From: Sediminicola sp. YIK13
GTDB taxonomy: Bacteria > Bacteroidota > Bacteroidia > Flavobacteriales > Flavobacteriaceae
Length of the DNA: 64,000 nt
NCBI RefSeq assembly: GCF_001430825.1
Contig: NZ_CP010535.1
Span: 2,212,501-2,276,500 of the forward strand
Reading direction: 5' to 3'
Every line of letters begins with the position of its first letter. The stretch's first letter is position 1. A program made the translations under genes and the position numbers. Below, piece after piece: positions 1 through 8,345 of this stretch. The notes below the pieces were generated by a model that was not told where the DNA came from, made no database searches, and saw only the letters and a list, made by a program, of their open reading frames with translations.

Positions 1-369
1 ATAATAAAAGCCCACCACTTGTTGGAAAAACATACCTTGAGCAAGTGGCAGCAATTCCAGAAGGAACAGCAAGGAAATTTCTATGGAATGCTCCTACACG
101 AAGGAAATTATTTGGATGAGGTAATGAGAAATATTGAGGTGTTTCTAACCGATACACAGAAGAATGTTTCTGGTGACGTGTTTGTTAGCCTTCACCCTTA
201 CCGTTTTCAACTCAATGGAATTGACTCCAAGCACGACCTGATGAATGCCTCTTTCGGGAGCTATGGGGAAATGAACAAGGGTTGGACCGCGGACGATGCA
301 AAAGGGTTCATCAAAATACTTTCCAACGCCGGAAAAATATATAATCACGTCAACAATAGTTATGATTAA
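1..369 (+). CDS. argG: Argininosuccinate synthase, C-terminal part (cut by window edge)
   Basis: Only the last 122 codons are present; the reading frame is open from base 1. The enzyme joins citrulline and aspartate with ATP to give argininosuccinate, the penultimate step of arginine synthesis in the cytoplasm. The visible tail carries family hallmarks: an AHHLLEKHTL segment, YGMLLHEGNYLDEVMRNIE, a TQKNVSGDV strand and the WTADDAKGFIKI helix near the end. The stop codon (367-369) overlaps the ATG of argC by 8 bp, so the two are probably translationally coupled and this gene starts or continues the arginine operon from upstream. Nothing looks broken; the truncation is due to the window. Identification is confident from C-terminal motifs alone. 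Confidence 0.93.
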   Translation: MIKAHHLLEKHTLSKWQQFQKEQQGNFYGMLLHEGNYLDEVMRNIEVFLTDTQKNVSGDVFVSLHPYRFQLNGIDSKHDLMNASFGSYGEMNKGWTADDAKGFIKILSNAGKIYNHVNNSYD

Positions 370-1336
370 AGCAGGAATAATTGGAGGTTCAGGATATACC
401 GGGGGAGAACTGATACGAATTCTACTGAACCATTCCAAGGTAAGTATCGATTTTATATACAGTACAACCAGGGCAGGAAAAAAGGCATCAACGGCACATC
501 CCGATCTATTGGGGGTGACGGATATAAAGTTTACCGATGAGGTTAACTTAACGGTGGATGTGGTCTTTCTTTGTTTGGGCCATGGTAATTCTACCTCTTT
601 TTTGAATGAACACCAGTTTTCTGCCAATACGAAAATTATTGACCTGAGTAATGACTTCAGACTAGCAGCAGATGCCCAATTCAAAGGCAAGGATTTTGTC
701 TATGGGCTACCAGAACTGAACAAAGAAGCCATTAAAAAGGCAAATTATATTGCTAATCCAGGGTGTTTCGCAACTGCCATACAATTGGCACTATTGCCTT
801 TGGCGAAAGCTGGCGCCCTTGACAATCCTGTGCACATCAATGCTGTCACGGGCAGTACTGGAGCAGGTGTTGTTTTATCCGCGACTTCTCATTTTAGTTG
901 GAGAACCAACAACATTTCCTGGTACAAACCCTTTACCCACCAACATCTGGGAGAAATAAATGAAAGTTTACATTCCCTCCAATCCAATGCTGGGGAGCTA
1001 TTCTTTTTGCCCAGTCGTGGTAATTTCACCCGCGGCATCTTTGCCACAGCCTACACCAACTATAATGGGTCTTTAGAAGACGCTAAAAGCCTGTTTAAGG
1101 ACTTTTATGCCGATGCTAAATTTACGCAAGTCTCTGACGAGGAAATTTGTCTGAAACAGATAGTGAACACCAATCATTGCCATATCCATCTGCACAAGCA
1201 CAACGGAGTGTTGTTGGTCACCTCTGCCATAGATAATTTATTAAAAGGTGCGTCAGGGCAGGCCGTACAAAACATGAACCTGATGTTTAAGTTTGAGGAA
1301 ACGGAAGGACTACAATTAAAAGCAGGAGTATTTTAA
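362..1336 (+). CDS. argC: N-acetyl-gamma-glutamyl-phosphate reductase
   Basis: Reduces N-acyl-glutamyl phosphate to the semialdehyde with NADPH (third step of ornithine synthesis). I place the start at the ATG at 362, not at the longer open frame beginning at 296, because MIKAGIIGGSGYTGGELIR is the normal N-terminal Rossmann start and the upstream part is argG in another frame. The product is 324 residues, the usual size. The catalytic cysteine lies in the NPGCFATA motif at residue 135, and a GFSHGN-like segment is replaced by LGHGNS before it. The gene overlaps argG by 8 bp and is followed by proC after 49 bp. In Bacteroides the acyl group of this pathway is succinyl instead of acetyl; which one applies here cannot be read from ArgC itself. 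Confidence 0.95.
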   Translation: MIKAGIIGGSGYTGGELIRILLNHSKVSIDFIYSTTRAGKKASTAHPDLLGVTDIKFTDEVNLTVDVVFLCLGHGNSTSFLNEHQFSANTKIIDLSNDFRLAADAQFKGKDFVYGLPELNKEAIKKANYIANPGCFATAIQLALLPLAKAGALDNPVHINAVTGSTGAGVVLSATSHFSWRTNNISWYKPFTHQHLGEINESLHSLQSNAGELFFLPSRGNFTRGIFATAYTNYNGSLEDAKSLFKDFYADAKFTQVSDEEICLKQIVNTNHCHIHLHKHNGVLLVTSAIDNLLKGASGQAVQNMNLMFKFEETEGLQLKAGVF

Positions 1337-1385
1337 ATTATTGATCGTTGCCTTTTTGTGAACAATAACGAATAAACAAAACAAA

Positions 1386-2183
1386 ATGAAAATAGCCATA
1401 CTAGGGGCGGGAAACTTGGGTTTGTCCATAGCCAAAGGATTATTGAATACAAATGACGGGATCGCCTCCATATACCTCACCAAAAGAGATATAAGCCCGA
1501 TAAAAGCTCTGGAGTCGTATGGCAATGTCACTGTGACCATGGACAACAAGGAAGCACTTAAAAATTCGGATATTTTAATTTTTGCCGTGCAACCCGTACA
1601 TTTTGAAAACATTCTAGAACAGCTAAAAGACTATTTAGCGGACAACCATATCATTATTTCCACGATTACCGGATTTAGCATAGAACGAATAGAAAAAGTT
1701 ATAGGAAAGAATAACAACATTATCCGAAGCATGCCCAATACGGCAATTTCAGTAGGCCAGTCCATGACCTGCATCTGCGCCAATGAAAAGGGTCAGGGAA
1801 AAATTGAACTGGCCAGGACAATTTTCAATAAAATGGGCCATTCTATGATCATTCCGGAAAATCAAATGCAGGCAGCCACGGTCATTTGCGCCAGTGGGAT
1901 AGCCTTTTGGATGCGCCTTATCAGGGCTACCACCCAAGGTGCCATTCAACTTGGATTTGATGCCAAAGAAGCACAGGAACTGGCTATGCATACCTGCAAT
2001 GGGGCTGCCCAATTATTGATCGCCTCGGGCAATCATCCCGAAGAAGAAATTGATAAGGTGACCACCCCAAGAGGATGTACCATCCAAGGATTGAATGAAA
2101 TGGAACACCAAGGATTAAGCTCTTCCTTAATTCAGGGTATCGTGGCCTCCTATGAAAAGATCAATCAAATTAAAAAAGAATAA
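1386..2183 (+). CDS. proC: Pyrroline-5-carboxylate reductase
   Basis: Makes proline from pyrroline-5-carboxylate with NAD(P)H. The 265-residue product has the N-terminal Rossmann motif GAGNLG (residues 7-12), a helix-rich C-terminal dimer domain, and the family signature in the form TTPRGCTIQGLNEME near residues 225-240, where many homologues have TSPGGTT. It sits inside the arginine operon with only 2 bp to argD, a common flavobacterial arrangement linking proline and arginine synthesis, since both use glutamate semialdehyde chemistry. The ATG at 1386 is preceded by an A-rich stretch and no Shine-Dalgarno sequence, as usual in this phylum. The proA gene, expected to feed this enzyme, is not in this cluster. 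Confidence 0.93.
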   Translation: MKIAILGAGNLGLSIAKGLLNTNDGIASIYLTKRDISPIKALESYGNVTVTMDNKEALKNSDILIFAVQPVHFENILEQLKDYLADNHIIISTITGFSIERIEKVIGKNNNIIRSMPNTAISVGQSMTCICANEKGQGKIELARTIFNKMGHSMIIPENQMQAATVICASGIAFWMRLIRATTQGAIQLGFDAKEAQELAMHTCNGAAQLLIASGNHPEEEIDKVTTPRGCTIQGLNEMEHQGLSSSLIQGIVASYEKINQIKKE

Positions 2184-2185
2184 CA

Positions 2186-3310
2186 ATGAACCTATTTGAT
2201 GTATACCCATTATATAACGTAACCCCTGTTTCCGCTAAAGGTATTGTTGTCATCGATGATAAGGGTCAGAAATACCTTGACTTTTACGGAGGACACGCCG
2301 TTATATCTATTGGCCACTCCCATCCGCACTATGTTAGGCGTATTAAGGAGCAATTGGACCAAATTGGGTTTTATAGCAATGCGATCCAAAATCCGCTGCA
2401 ATGTGAATTGGCCGAAAAATTAGGGAAACTTTCAAATTGCGAGGATTACAATCTATTTTTATGCAATTCTGGGGCTGAAGCCAATGAAAATGCCCTAAAA
2501 TTAGCCTCCTTTCAAACTGGAAAGTCGAGGGTATTAGCATTCCAAAACAGCTTCCATGGGAGGACCTCAGCTGCAGTTGCAGCAACGGACGACTTAAAAA
2601 TCAATGCACCAATCAACCAACAACAGAAGGTCACTTTCCTTCCTTTTGACGACATAAAGGCCTTTACCAAGGAAATTGAAAAAGGGGACGTATGCGCCGT
2701 TATTTTGGAAGCCATTCAAGGTGTAGGGGGATTGGACGAGCCCTCTACTGAATTTTACCAAGAAATCGCCAAACTTTGTAAGGAACACCATGCACTGCTC
2801 ATTGCAGATGAGGTGCAGTCGGGGTATGGAAGAAGCGGTAAGTTCTTCGCCTTCCAGCATCACGACATCCATCCAGATATCATAACAATTGCAAAAGGCA
2901 TGGGCAACGGTTTTCCTATCGGTGGTGTTTTGATACACGATAGCATCAAAGCTTCCTATGGCTTGTTGGGCACTACCTTTGGAGGGAATCATTTGGCTTG
3001 TGCGGCAGCATTGGCGGTGTTGGAAGTTATTGAACAGGAATTCCTCATTGAAAATGCCAACAAACTATATGAATATTTCATTTCCAAGGCAGCAAAAATA
3101 CCAGAAGTAAGGCGGGTAAAGGGAAGAGGCCTTATGATAGGCTTGGAGTTCGATTTTGATGTTTCCGAACTGCGGAAGAAATTAATTTACAACCAACACT
3201 TATTTACGGGAGGAGCTAAGGATAAACGTGTTTTGAGAATTCTCCCTGCTTTGAACATTACTAAAAAACATATCGATCTATTTTTTGAAGCCCTTCAAAC
3301 GGAATTATAG
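2186..3310 (+). CDS. argD: N-acetyl/N-succinylornithine aminotransferase
   Basis: PLP-dependent class III aminotransferase, 374 residues, that converts N-acyl-glutamate semialdehyde to N-acyl-ornithine using glutamate. Visible features are the N-terminal FYGGHAVISIGHSHP substrate segment, the cofactor-binding NSGAEANENALKLA stretch, the ADEVQSGYGRSG region with the aspartate that contacts the pyridine ring, and the Schiff-base lysine in IAKGMGNGFPIGG (Lys237). It starts 2 bp after proC and is followed by a 63-bp gap before proB. Size and motifs agree with acylornithine rather than broad 4-aminobutyrate aminotransferases; the operon context makes the ArgD call firm. Acetyl versus succinyl preference is not visible here. 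Confidence 0.93.
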   Translation: MNLFDVYPLYNVTPVSAKGIVVIDDKGQKYLDFYGGHAVISIGHSHPHYVRRIKEQLDQIGFYSNAIQNPLQCELAEKLGKLSNCEDYNLFLCNSGAEANENALKLASFQTGKSRVLAFQNSFHGRTSAAVAATDDLKINAPINQQQKVTFLPFDDIKAFTKEIEKGDVCAVILEAIQGVGGLDEPSTEFYQEIAKLCKEHHALLIADEVQSGYGRSGKFFAFQHHDIHPDIITIAKGMGNGFPIGGVLIHDSIKASYGLLGTTFGGNHLACAAALAVLEVIEQEFLIENANKLYEYFISKAAKIPEVRRVKGRGLMIGLEFDFDVSELRKKLIYNQHLFTGGAKDKRVLRILPALNITKKHIDLFFEALQTEL

Positions 3311-3373
3311 GAATAGGTTTCCCCTGAACTGCCTTTTTAAACTAGCGCAGCTTTGGAGTACAGTTACAGCAAC

Positions 3374-4135
3374 ATGAATAAAAAACGCATCTTACTAAAA
3401 GTTGGCACCAATACCCTTACCAAGGAAACCGACCAGATTTCCAGAGGAAAAATTGAGGATATTGCCCGTCAGATTGCAACGTTAAAGGATAAATACGAAT
3501 TTATTATCGTAAGTTCTGGCGCCATTGCCGCTGCAAGACAGTTCGTGAAATTGGAGCATAATGGGGCCGAAATCAATGTAAAGCAGGCATTGGCCGCTAT
3601 AGGTCAACCTCATTTGATGCGTATTTTTCAGGAAAATTTTAGGGAATTGGGGTTATTGACCTCTCAATGCCTATTGTCATATTCAGATTTTGAAAAGGAG
3701 GCCTCCAAGGTAAATATATGCAATACCATTAATGTCCTAGTGGCCAACAACTTTATCCCAATCATTAATGAAAATGATACGGTAGCCACGGACGAAATAC
3801 AGTTTGGTGATAATGATAAGTTGGCAGCACTAACGGCTGCCCTCATAAAAGTGGACCTTCTCATTATAGCCACAAACACAGATGGCATTTATACAAAAGA
3901 GTCCATAGAAAACAACAATCCTGAAACGATAAAGACGGTACATAACCTTGAGGAACTACAATGGGAGGTAAGTGGCACCAAATCCTCCAGGGGAACAGGT
4001 GGCATGCAGTCAAAGATTGAAGCTGCCACGATCGCCAACGAGGCCAAAATAGAAACATGGGTCGTTAATGGCCTAAAAGATAATTTCATAATAGATGCTC
4101 TGAACAACCAGAGCAACTTTACCAAAATAAAATAA
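3374..4135 (+). CDS. proB: Glutamate 5-kinase without PUA domain
   Basis: Phosphorylates glutamate at the gamma-carboxyl, the first step to proline. The amino-acid-kinase fold is clear: KVGTNTLT at the N-terminus, VSSGAIAAAR, NENDTVATDE and FGDNDKLAALTA for substrate and nucleotide binding, and GTGGMQSKIEAA near residue 215. The ATG at 3374 (253 residues, MNKKRILLKVG) is preferred to the TTG at 3353, which would add seven residues without homology value. The protein ends after the kinase domain and lacks the C-terminal PUA domain of the E. coli enzyme, which is normal for many Bacteroidota. It follows argD by 63 bp and precedes argF' by 5 bp. In related operons I would expect proA beside it; it is absent here. 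Confidence 0.9.
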   Translation: MNKKRILLKVGTNTLTKETDQISRGKIEDIARQIATLKDKYEFIIVSSGAIAAARQFVKLEHNGAEINVKQALAAIGQPHLMRIFQENFRELGLLTSQCLLSYSDFEKEASKVNICNTINVLVANNFIPIINENDTVATDEIQFGDNDKLAALTAALIKVDLLIIATNTDGIYTKESIENNNPETIKTVHNLEELQWEVSGTKSSRGTGGMQSKIEAATIANEAKIETWVVNGLKDNFIIDALNNQSNFTKIK

Positions 4136-4140
4136 AAGAC

Positions 4141-5082
4141 ATGTTACATTACCTATCCTTAAAAGATATTGATTCCTTGCCCAATTGGGTAGAAGAAGCG
4201 AGATCCCTGAAAACAAATCCAAAACATCATAAAGGCTTGGGAAAAGATAAAACCTTAGGGTTACTATTTTTCAATAACAGCCTAAGGACACGTTTGAGCA
4301 CACAAAAAGCTGCTATGAATTTGGGAATGGAGGTTATTGTCATGAATTTTGGCAGTGAAGGTTGGGCTTTGGAATATGGAGATGGTACTATTATGGACCA
4401 AGGTTCCTCGGAACATGTTAAAGAAGCCGCCCAGGTTATTTCCCAATACTGTGATATCATCGGGATAAGAGCTTTTGCCTCCCTTACCGATAAAGAAGAA
4501 GACGAAGCCGAACTAGTCCTGGAATCATTTAAAAAATATGCCACAGTACCCATTCTAAATATGGAAAGCTCTGTAGGTCATCCTTTACAGGCCCTGGCAG
4601 ATGCCATAACATTGGCGGAGAACAATACCAAGTCCAAACCAAAAATTGTTCTTTCCTGGGCCCCTCATCCCAGGGCCCTGCCCCATGCGGTGGCCAATTC
4701 CTTTGTAGAAATGATGCAACGCCAAGAGGCAGATTTTGTGATCACACATCCTAAGGGGTATGAGCTGAGTGAAAATATCACAAAAGGTTGCACTATTGAG
4801 TACGATCAGGAGAAAGCCCTGGAAAATGCCGATTTTGTGTATGTAAAAAACTGGAGCAGCTATACCAATTATGGGCAAGTAATCAACAAGGATACCAACT
4901 GGACCATCACCTTAAAAAAATTGGGACAGGCTAAATTTATGCATTGTCTTCCCGTACGTAGAAATGTGGTGGTTGCAGACGAGGTGTTGGACAGTAGCCA
5001 ATCCTTGGTCATTGAACAGGCAAACAACAGAACCTATGCGGCACAAATAGCCCTAAAGAAAATATTGGAAAGCCTATCTTAA
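4141..5082 (+). CDS. argF': N-succinylornithine (N-acylornithine) carbamoyltransferase
   Basis: Transfers the carbamoyl group from carbamoyl phosphate to N-acylornithine, giving N-acylcitrulline. At 313 residues it belongs to the Bacteroides/Xanthomonas ArgF' branch: the phosphate loop reads NNSLRTR (residues 45-51) where ordinary OTCases have STRTR, and HCLPVRRNVVV replaces the usual HCLP-A-R ending. In this branch one residue just before an EH pair decides substrate choice: Glu in the Xanthomonas N-acetylornithine enzyme, Pro in the Bacteroides fragilis N-succinylornithine enzyme. By my unaided alignment that residue is Ser90 here (SSEHVKEAA), which fits succinyl specificity. It sits 5 bp after proB and 9 bp before argB, in the middle of the operon. 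The acyl preference is an inference; the family call is firm. Confidence 0.92.
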   Translation: MLHYLSLKDIDSLPNWVEEARSLKTNPKHHKGLGKDKTLGLLFFNNSLRTRLSTQKAAMNLGMEVIVMNFGSEGWALEYGDGTIMDQGSSEHVKEAAQVISQYCDIIGIRAFASLTDKEEDEAELVLESFKKYATVPILNMESSVGHPLQALADAITLAENNTKSKPKIVLSWAPHPRALPHAVANSFVEMMQRQEADFVITHPKGYELSENITKGCTIEYDQEKALENADFVYVKNWSSYTNYGQVINKDTNWTITLKKLGQAKFMHCLPVRRNVVVADEVLDSSQSLVIEQANNRTYAAQIALKKILESLS

Positions 5083-5091
5083 CCCAAATAC

Positions 5092-5871
5092 ATGAAACAA
5101 AAATTATCCATAATCAAAATAGGGGGCAACGTTATAGAAGATGAAAATCAGCTAGCCAAGTTTCTCAGCTCTTTTTCTAAAATGGAGGGTTTTAAAATCC
5201 TGGTACATGGTGGCGGAAAGCTCGCCACTCAATTGGCCGAAAAACTTGGAATACAGTCGCAATTGGTAGGCGGAAGACGAATCACGGACGAAGAAAGTTT
5301 AAAAGTAATCACCATGGTATATGGCGGCCTGACCAATAAGAATATTGTGGCCCAATTACAGGCCAACAATTGCAATGCCATAGGACTTAGTGGTGCCGAT
5401 GGCAATACCATTCAAGCCCATAAACGTCCGGTTAAAACCATAGATTACGGCTATGCTGGTGATGTAGACGGTATTAACGCCACCACTATAAATGCACTTC
5501 TTACCTCTGGACTTGTACCTGTTTTTTGTGCTATTACCCATAATGGGAAAGGACAATTATTGAACACAAATGCAGATACCATCGCTTCTGAAATAGCTAT
5601 TGGCATGAGTGGGCTCTATGAAACAACCTTGTACTACTGTTTTGAAAAAAAGGGTGTCTTGATGGATGTTGCGGAAGAAAATTCCGTCGTCAAACATATA
5701 AATAGTCAATCGTACCAGGAGCTTTTAGATCAAAACATAATTGCAGATGGCATGCTTCCGAAATTGGAGAATTGCTTTCACGCATTAAACAAAAAGGTCC
5801 ACAAGGTGTGCATAGGGGATATTTCCATGTTACAACCTACAAAGGCCCTATATACAACCATTACTTTATGA
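5092..5871 (+). CDS. argB: Acetylglutamate kinase (N-acylglutamate kinase)
   Basis: Phosphorylates N-acyl-glutamate, the second step of ornithine synthesis. The 259-residue product has the amino-acid-kinase motifs IKIGGN (residues 7-12), LVHGGGKLAT, VGGRRITD and LSGADGN, and the late NTNADTIASEIAI stretch that binds the nucleotide. It lacks the N-terminal helix typical of arginine-inhibited hexameric ArgB proteins, so feedback inhibition may differ, though this is inferred from length alone. The stop codon overlaps the argE start in an ATGA arrangement (5868-5871), which suggests translational coupling. Upstream spacing from argF' is 9 bp. Confidence 0.93.
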   Translation: MKQKLSIIKIGGNVIEDENQLAKFLSSFSKMEGFKILVHGGGKLATQLAEKLGIQSQLVGGRRITDEESLKVITMVYGGLTNKNIVAQLQANNCNAIGLSGADGNTIQAHKRPVKTIDYGYAGDVDGINATTINALLTSGLVPVFCAITHNGKGQLLNTNADTIASEIAIGMSGLYETTLYYCFEKKGVLMDVAEENSVVKHINSQSYQELLDQNIIADGMLPKLENCFHALNKKVHKVCIGDISMLQPTKALYTTITL

Positions 5872-6938
5872 CCTTAGATCAAAAACATCTTACAACAAAA
5901 GCAATTGCATTATTAAAGCAGTTGATCTCCATACAATCCTTTTCTTCGGAAGAGGATAAAACCGCTGATGCCATTGAAGCTTGGTTTGAGTCGTTTGATA
6001 TTCCTTTTAAAAGGGAAAAGAACAATGTATACGCTTTCAATAAATATTATGACGAAAGTAAGCCTACATTATTGCTCAACTCCCATCACGATACGGTAAA
6101 GCCAAATTCGGCCTATACCAAAGATCCCTTTCACCCTCATATTGAAGACGGAAAATTATATGGATTGGGAAGCAATGATGCAGGAGGTTGTTTGGTATCC
6201 TTGATAGCTACCTTTACCAGTTTTTATGAGGCCAAAGACCTCAACCACAACATTATTATAGTTGCATCAGCTGAAGAAGAGAGTTCTGGCCCTAACGGCC
6301 TTAACAGCATGCTCCTGATCTTGCCACATATAGATGTTGCCATTGTAGGAGAACCAACCTTGATGAACCTTGCCATTGCCGAAAAAGGATTGGTAGTTTT
6401 TGATGCCGAAGTAAAAGGAACCCCTTCCCATGCGGCACACCCGAACAATGATAATTCAATTTACAATACCATTGAAGTACTGAAGTGGTTTCAGACCTTT
6501 TCCTTTGAAAAGGTTTCCGAAGCCCTGGGGGAGGTGAAGCTAACAGTTACCCAGATTAACGCGGGCAGCCAACACAATGTAGTTCCCGCCAAGGTAGACC
6601 TGGTTGTGGATGTGCGGGTAAATGACCGTTATAGCAACAAAGAGATCGCCGATATCTTGGCCAAGGAAGCCCCTTGCCAAATAAAACCTCGATCTTTAAG
6701 ACTTAATTCATCTTCGATTGACAAAAATCACCCCTTGGTGCAATCGGGGATCAATTTGGGAAGGAGCACATATGGCTCCCCTACCCTTTCGGACCAGGCG
6801 GCATTGAGCTGTCAGTCCTTAAAATTAGGACCTGGGGACAGTACAAGATCCCATTCTGCAGATGAATATATTTACGTAAGGGAAATCGAGGAAGGCATAG
6901 ATTTGTATATTAAAATTGTAGACGGATTCCTGCACTGA
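5868..6938 (+). CDS. argE: Acetylornithine/succinylornithine-type M20 deacylase
   Basis: Zinc-dependent M20 family peptidase-like amidohydrolase of 356 residues. In pathways with ArgF' it removes the acyl group from N-acylcitrulline rather than from N-acylornithine. Metal ligands are in NSHHDTV (first histidine and aspartate), SNDAGG (bridging aspartate), the catalytic EEE of ASAEEESSGP, and GEPT; the dimerisation domain contains GTPSHAAHP. A longer open frame begins at 5772, but its first 32 codons overlap argB; the ATG at 5868 overlaps the argB stop by 4 bp and gives MTLDQKHLTTKAI, the natural start. argH follows after 61 bp. Confidence 0.9.
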   Translation: MTLDQKHLTTKAIALLKQLISIQSFSSEEDKTADAIEAWFESFDIPFKREKNNVYAFNKYYDESKPTLLLNSHHDTVKPNSAYTKDPFHPHIEDGKLYGLGSNDAGGCLVSLIATFTSFYEAKDLNHNIIIVASAEEESSGPNGLNSMLLILPHIDVAIVGEPTLMNLAIAEKGLVVFDAEVKGTPSHAAHPNNDNSIYNTIEVLKWFQTFSFEKVSEALGEVKLTVTQINAGSQHNVVPAKVDLVVDVRVNDRYSNKEIADILAKEAPCQIKPRSLRLNSSSIDKNHPLVQSGINLGRSTYGSPTLSDQAALSCQSLKLGPGDSTRSHSADEYIYVREIEEGIDLYIKIVDGFLH

Positions 6939-6999
6939 TAATGCAGCACCAATACTAACAGCTGGTTTAAGATTAATTAGAACTAGAAAATTAAAGCAT

Positions 7000-8271
7000 A
7001 TGAAACTCTGGGACAAAGGATTTAGCACGGATAAAAAAATTGATCATTTCACGGTAGGGAATGATAGGGAACTCGATTTGGTTTTGGCTAAATACGATGT
7101 CATCGCATCTAAGGCACATGCCAAAATGCTGGGCAAAATTGGATTGTTGACCAAGGAGGAAACCCAGGCCTTGTGTGCCGAATTGGATCAAATTACCAAA
7201 TCCATAAAAGAGGGCAAATTTATTATAGAGGACTCCTTTGAGGATATGCATTCCAAAATAGAATATGTGCTTACCGATAAGCTGGGAGATACGGGTAAAA
7301 AGATCCACACGGCCAGATCTAGAAATGATCAGGTCTTGGTGGCCATGCACCTCTATTTAAAAAATGAGCTTTCTGAAATAAAAGAAATGACACAATCGTT
7401 GTTCGATCTACTTTTAAAGTTGGCCGACCAGCACAAGGAAGTGTTACTCCCCGGATATACCCATTTACAGATAGCCATGCCTTCTTCGTTCGGACTATGG
7501 TTTTCTGCCTATGCAGAGAGTCTGGTGGACGACCTATATTTCATTGACGCTGCCTATAAGGTAGCAGACCAAAACCCCTTAGGGAGCGCGGCAGGCTATG
7601 GAAGCTCCTTTCCCATAGACAGAAGTTTCACTACTGAGGAAATGGGATTTGGAACTATGAAATACAACGTAGTTGCTGCCCAAATGGGACGGGGAAAGGT
7701 AGAAAAGGCGACGGCTTTTGGGATGAGCAGTATAGCCGCCACGCTATCTAAAATGGCAATGGACATCTGTTTATATATGAGCCAGAACTTTAATTTCATC
7801 TCCTTTCCCGATGAGCTTACCACAGGTTCTAGCATAATGCCCCATAAAAAGAATCCAGATGTTTTTGAATTGGTAAGAGGTAAATGCAATAAACTTCAGG
7901 CTGTACCCAATCAACTGATTTTAATCACCAATAATTTACCCAGTGGGTACCATAGGGATCTACAATTGGTAAAAGAGGTCATTGTCCCCGCCATACAGGA
8001 TTTAAAAGCGTGTCTGGAAATACTGACTTTCAGTTTAAAGGAAATTAAGGTAAACAAGGGCATTTTGGAGGACCCAAAATACGATTACCTATTTAGTGTG
8101 GATACCTTGAACGAACTGGTATTGGGCGGAATGCCGTTCAGGGATGCCTATAAGAAGATGGGAATGGAAATCAATGCAGGAAATTTTACGCCTAAACGAG
8201 ATATTAAACATACCCATGAAGGAAGTTTGGGCAATCTGTGTTTGGAGGAGATCAGAAATAAAATGAAGTAA
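7000..8271 (+). CDS. argH: Argininosuccinate lyase
   Basis: Splits argininosuccinate into arginine and fumarate, the last step of the pathway. The 423-residue product shows the superfamily motifs in order: THARSRNDQV-type HTARSRNDQ near residue 105, LPGYTHLQIAMP near residue 150, and the mobile signature loop GSSIMPHKKNPD near residue 280 with the catalytic serine. It is slightly shorter at the C-terminus than the E. coli enzyme, as is common in Bacteroidota. It is the last gene of the operon: 17 bp after its stop codon begins a perfect 16-bp hairpin terminator shared with the convergent rluB-type gene. The 61-bp gap to argE contains no recognisable promoter. Confidence 0.95.
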   Translation: MKLWDKGFSTDKKIDHFTVGNDRELDLVLAKYDVIASKAHAKMLGKIGLLTKEETQALCAELDQITKSIKEGKFIIEDSFEDMHSKIEYVLTDKLGDTGKKIHTARSRNDQVLVAMHLYLKNELSEIKEMTQSLFDLLLKLADQHKEVLLPGYTHLQIAMPSSFGLWFSAYAESLVDDLYFIDAAYKVADQNPLGSAAGYGSSFPIDRSFTTEEMGFGTMKYNVVAAQMGRGKVEKATAFGMSSIAATLSKMAMDICLYMSQNFNFISFPDELTTGSSIMPHKKNPDVFELVRGKCNKLQAVPNQLILITNNLPSGYHRDLQLVKEVIVPAIQDLKACLEILTFSLKEIKVNKGILEDPKYDYLFSVDTLNELVLGGMPFRDAYKKMGMEINAGNFTPKRDIKHTHEGSLGNLCLEEIRNKMK

Positions 8272-8288
8272 AATTTTTTGAATCAACG

Positions 8289-8324
8289 AAAAGGGGCCAA
8301 AAACTAATGTTTTTGGCCCCTTTT
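8289..8324. terminator. Bidirectional intrinsic terminator between argH and rluB-type gene
   Basis: A perfect 16-bp inverted repeat (8289-8304 with 8309-8324, arms AAAAGGGGCCAAAAAC and its complement) with a 4-nt TAAT loop. The A-run on one side and T-run on the other make it act in both directions, ending the arginine operon and the convergent pseudouridine synthase gene. Confidence 0.92.
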
Positions 8325-8345
8325 CTATTTCTTATGATGTATGAC

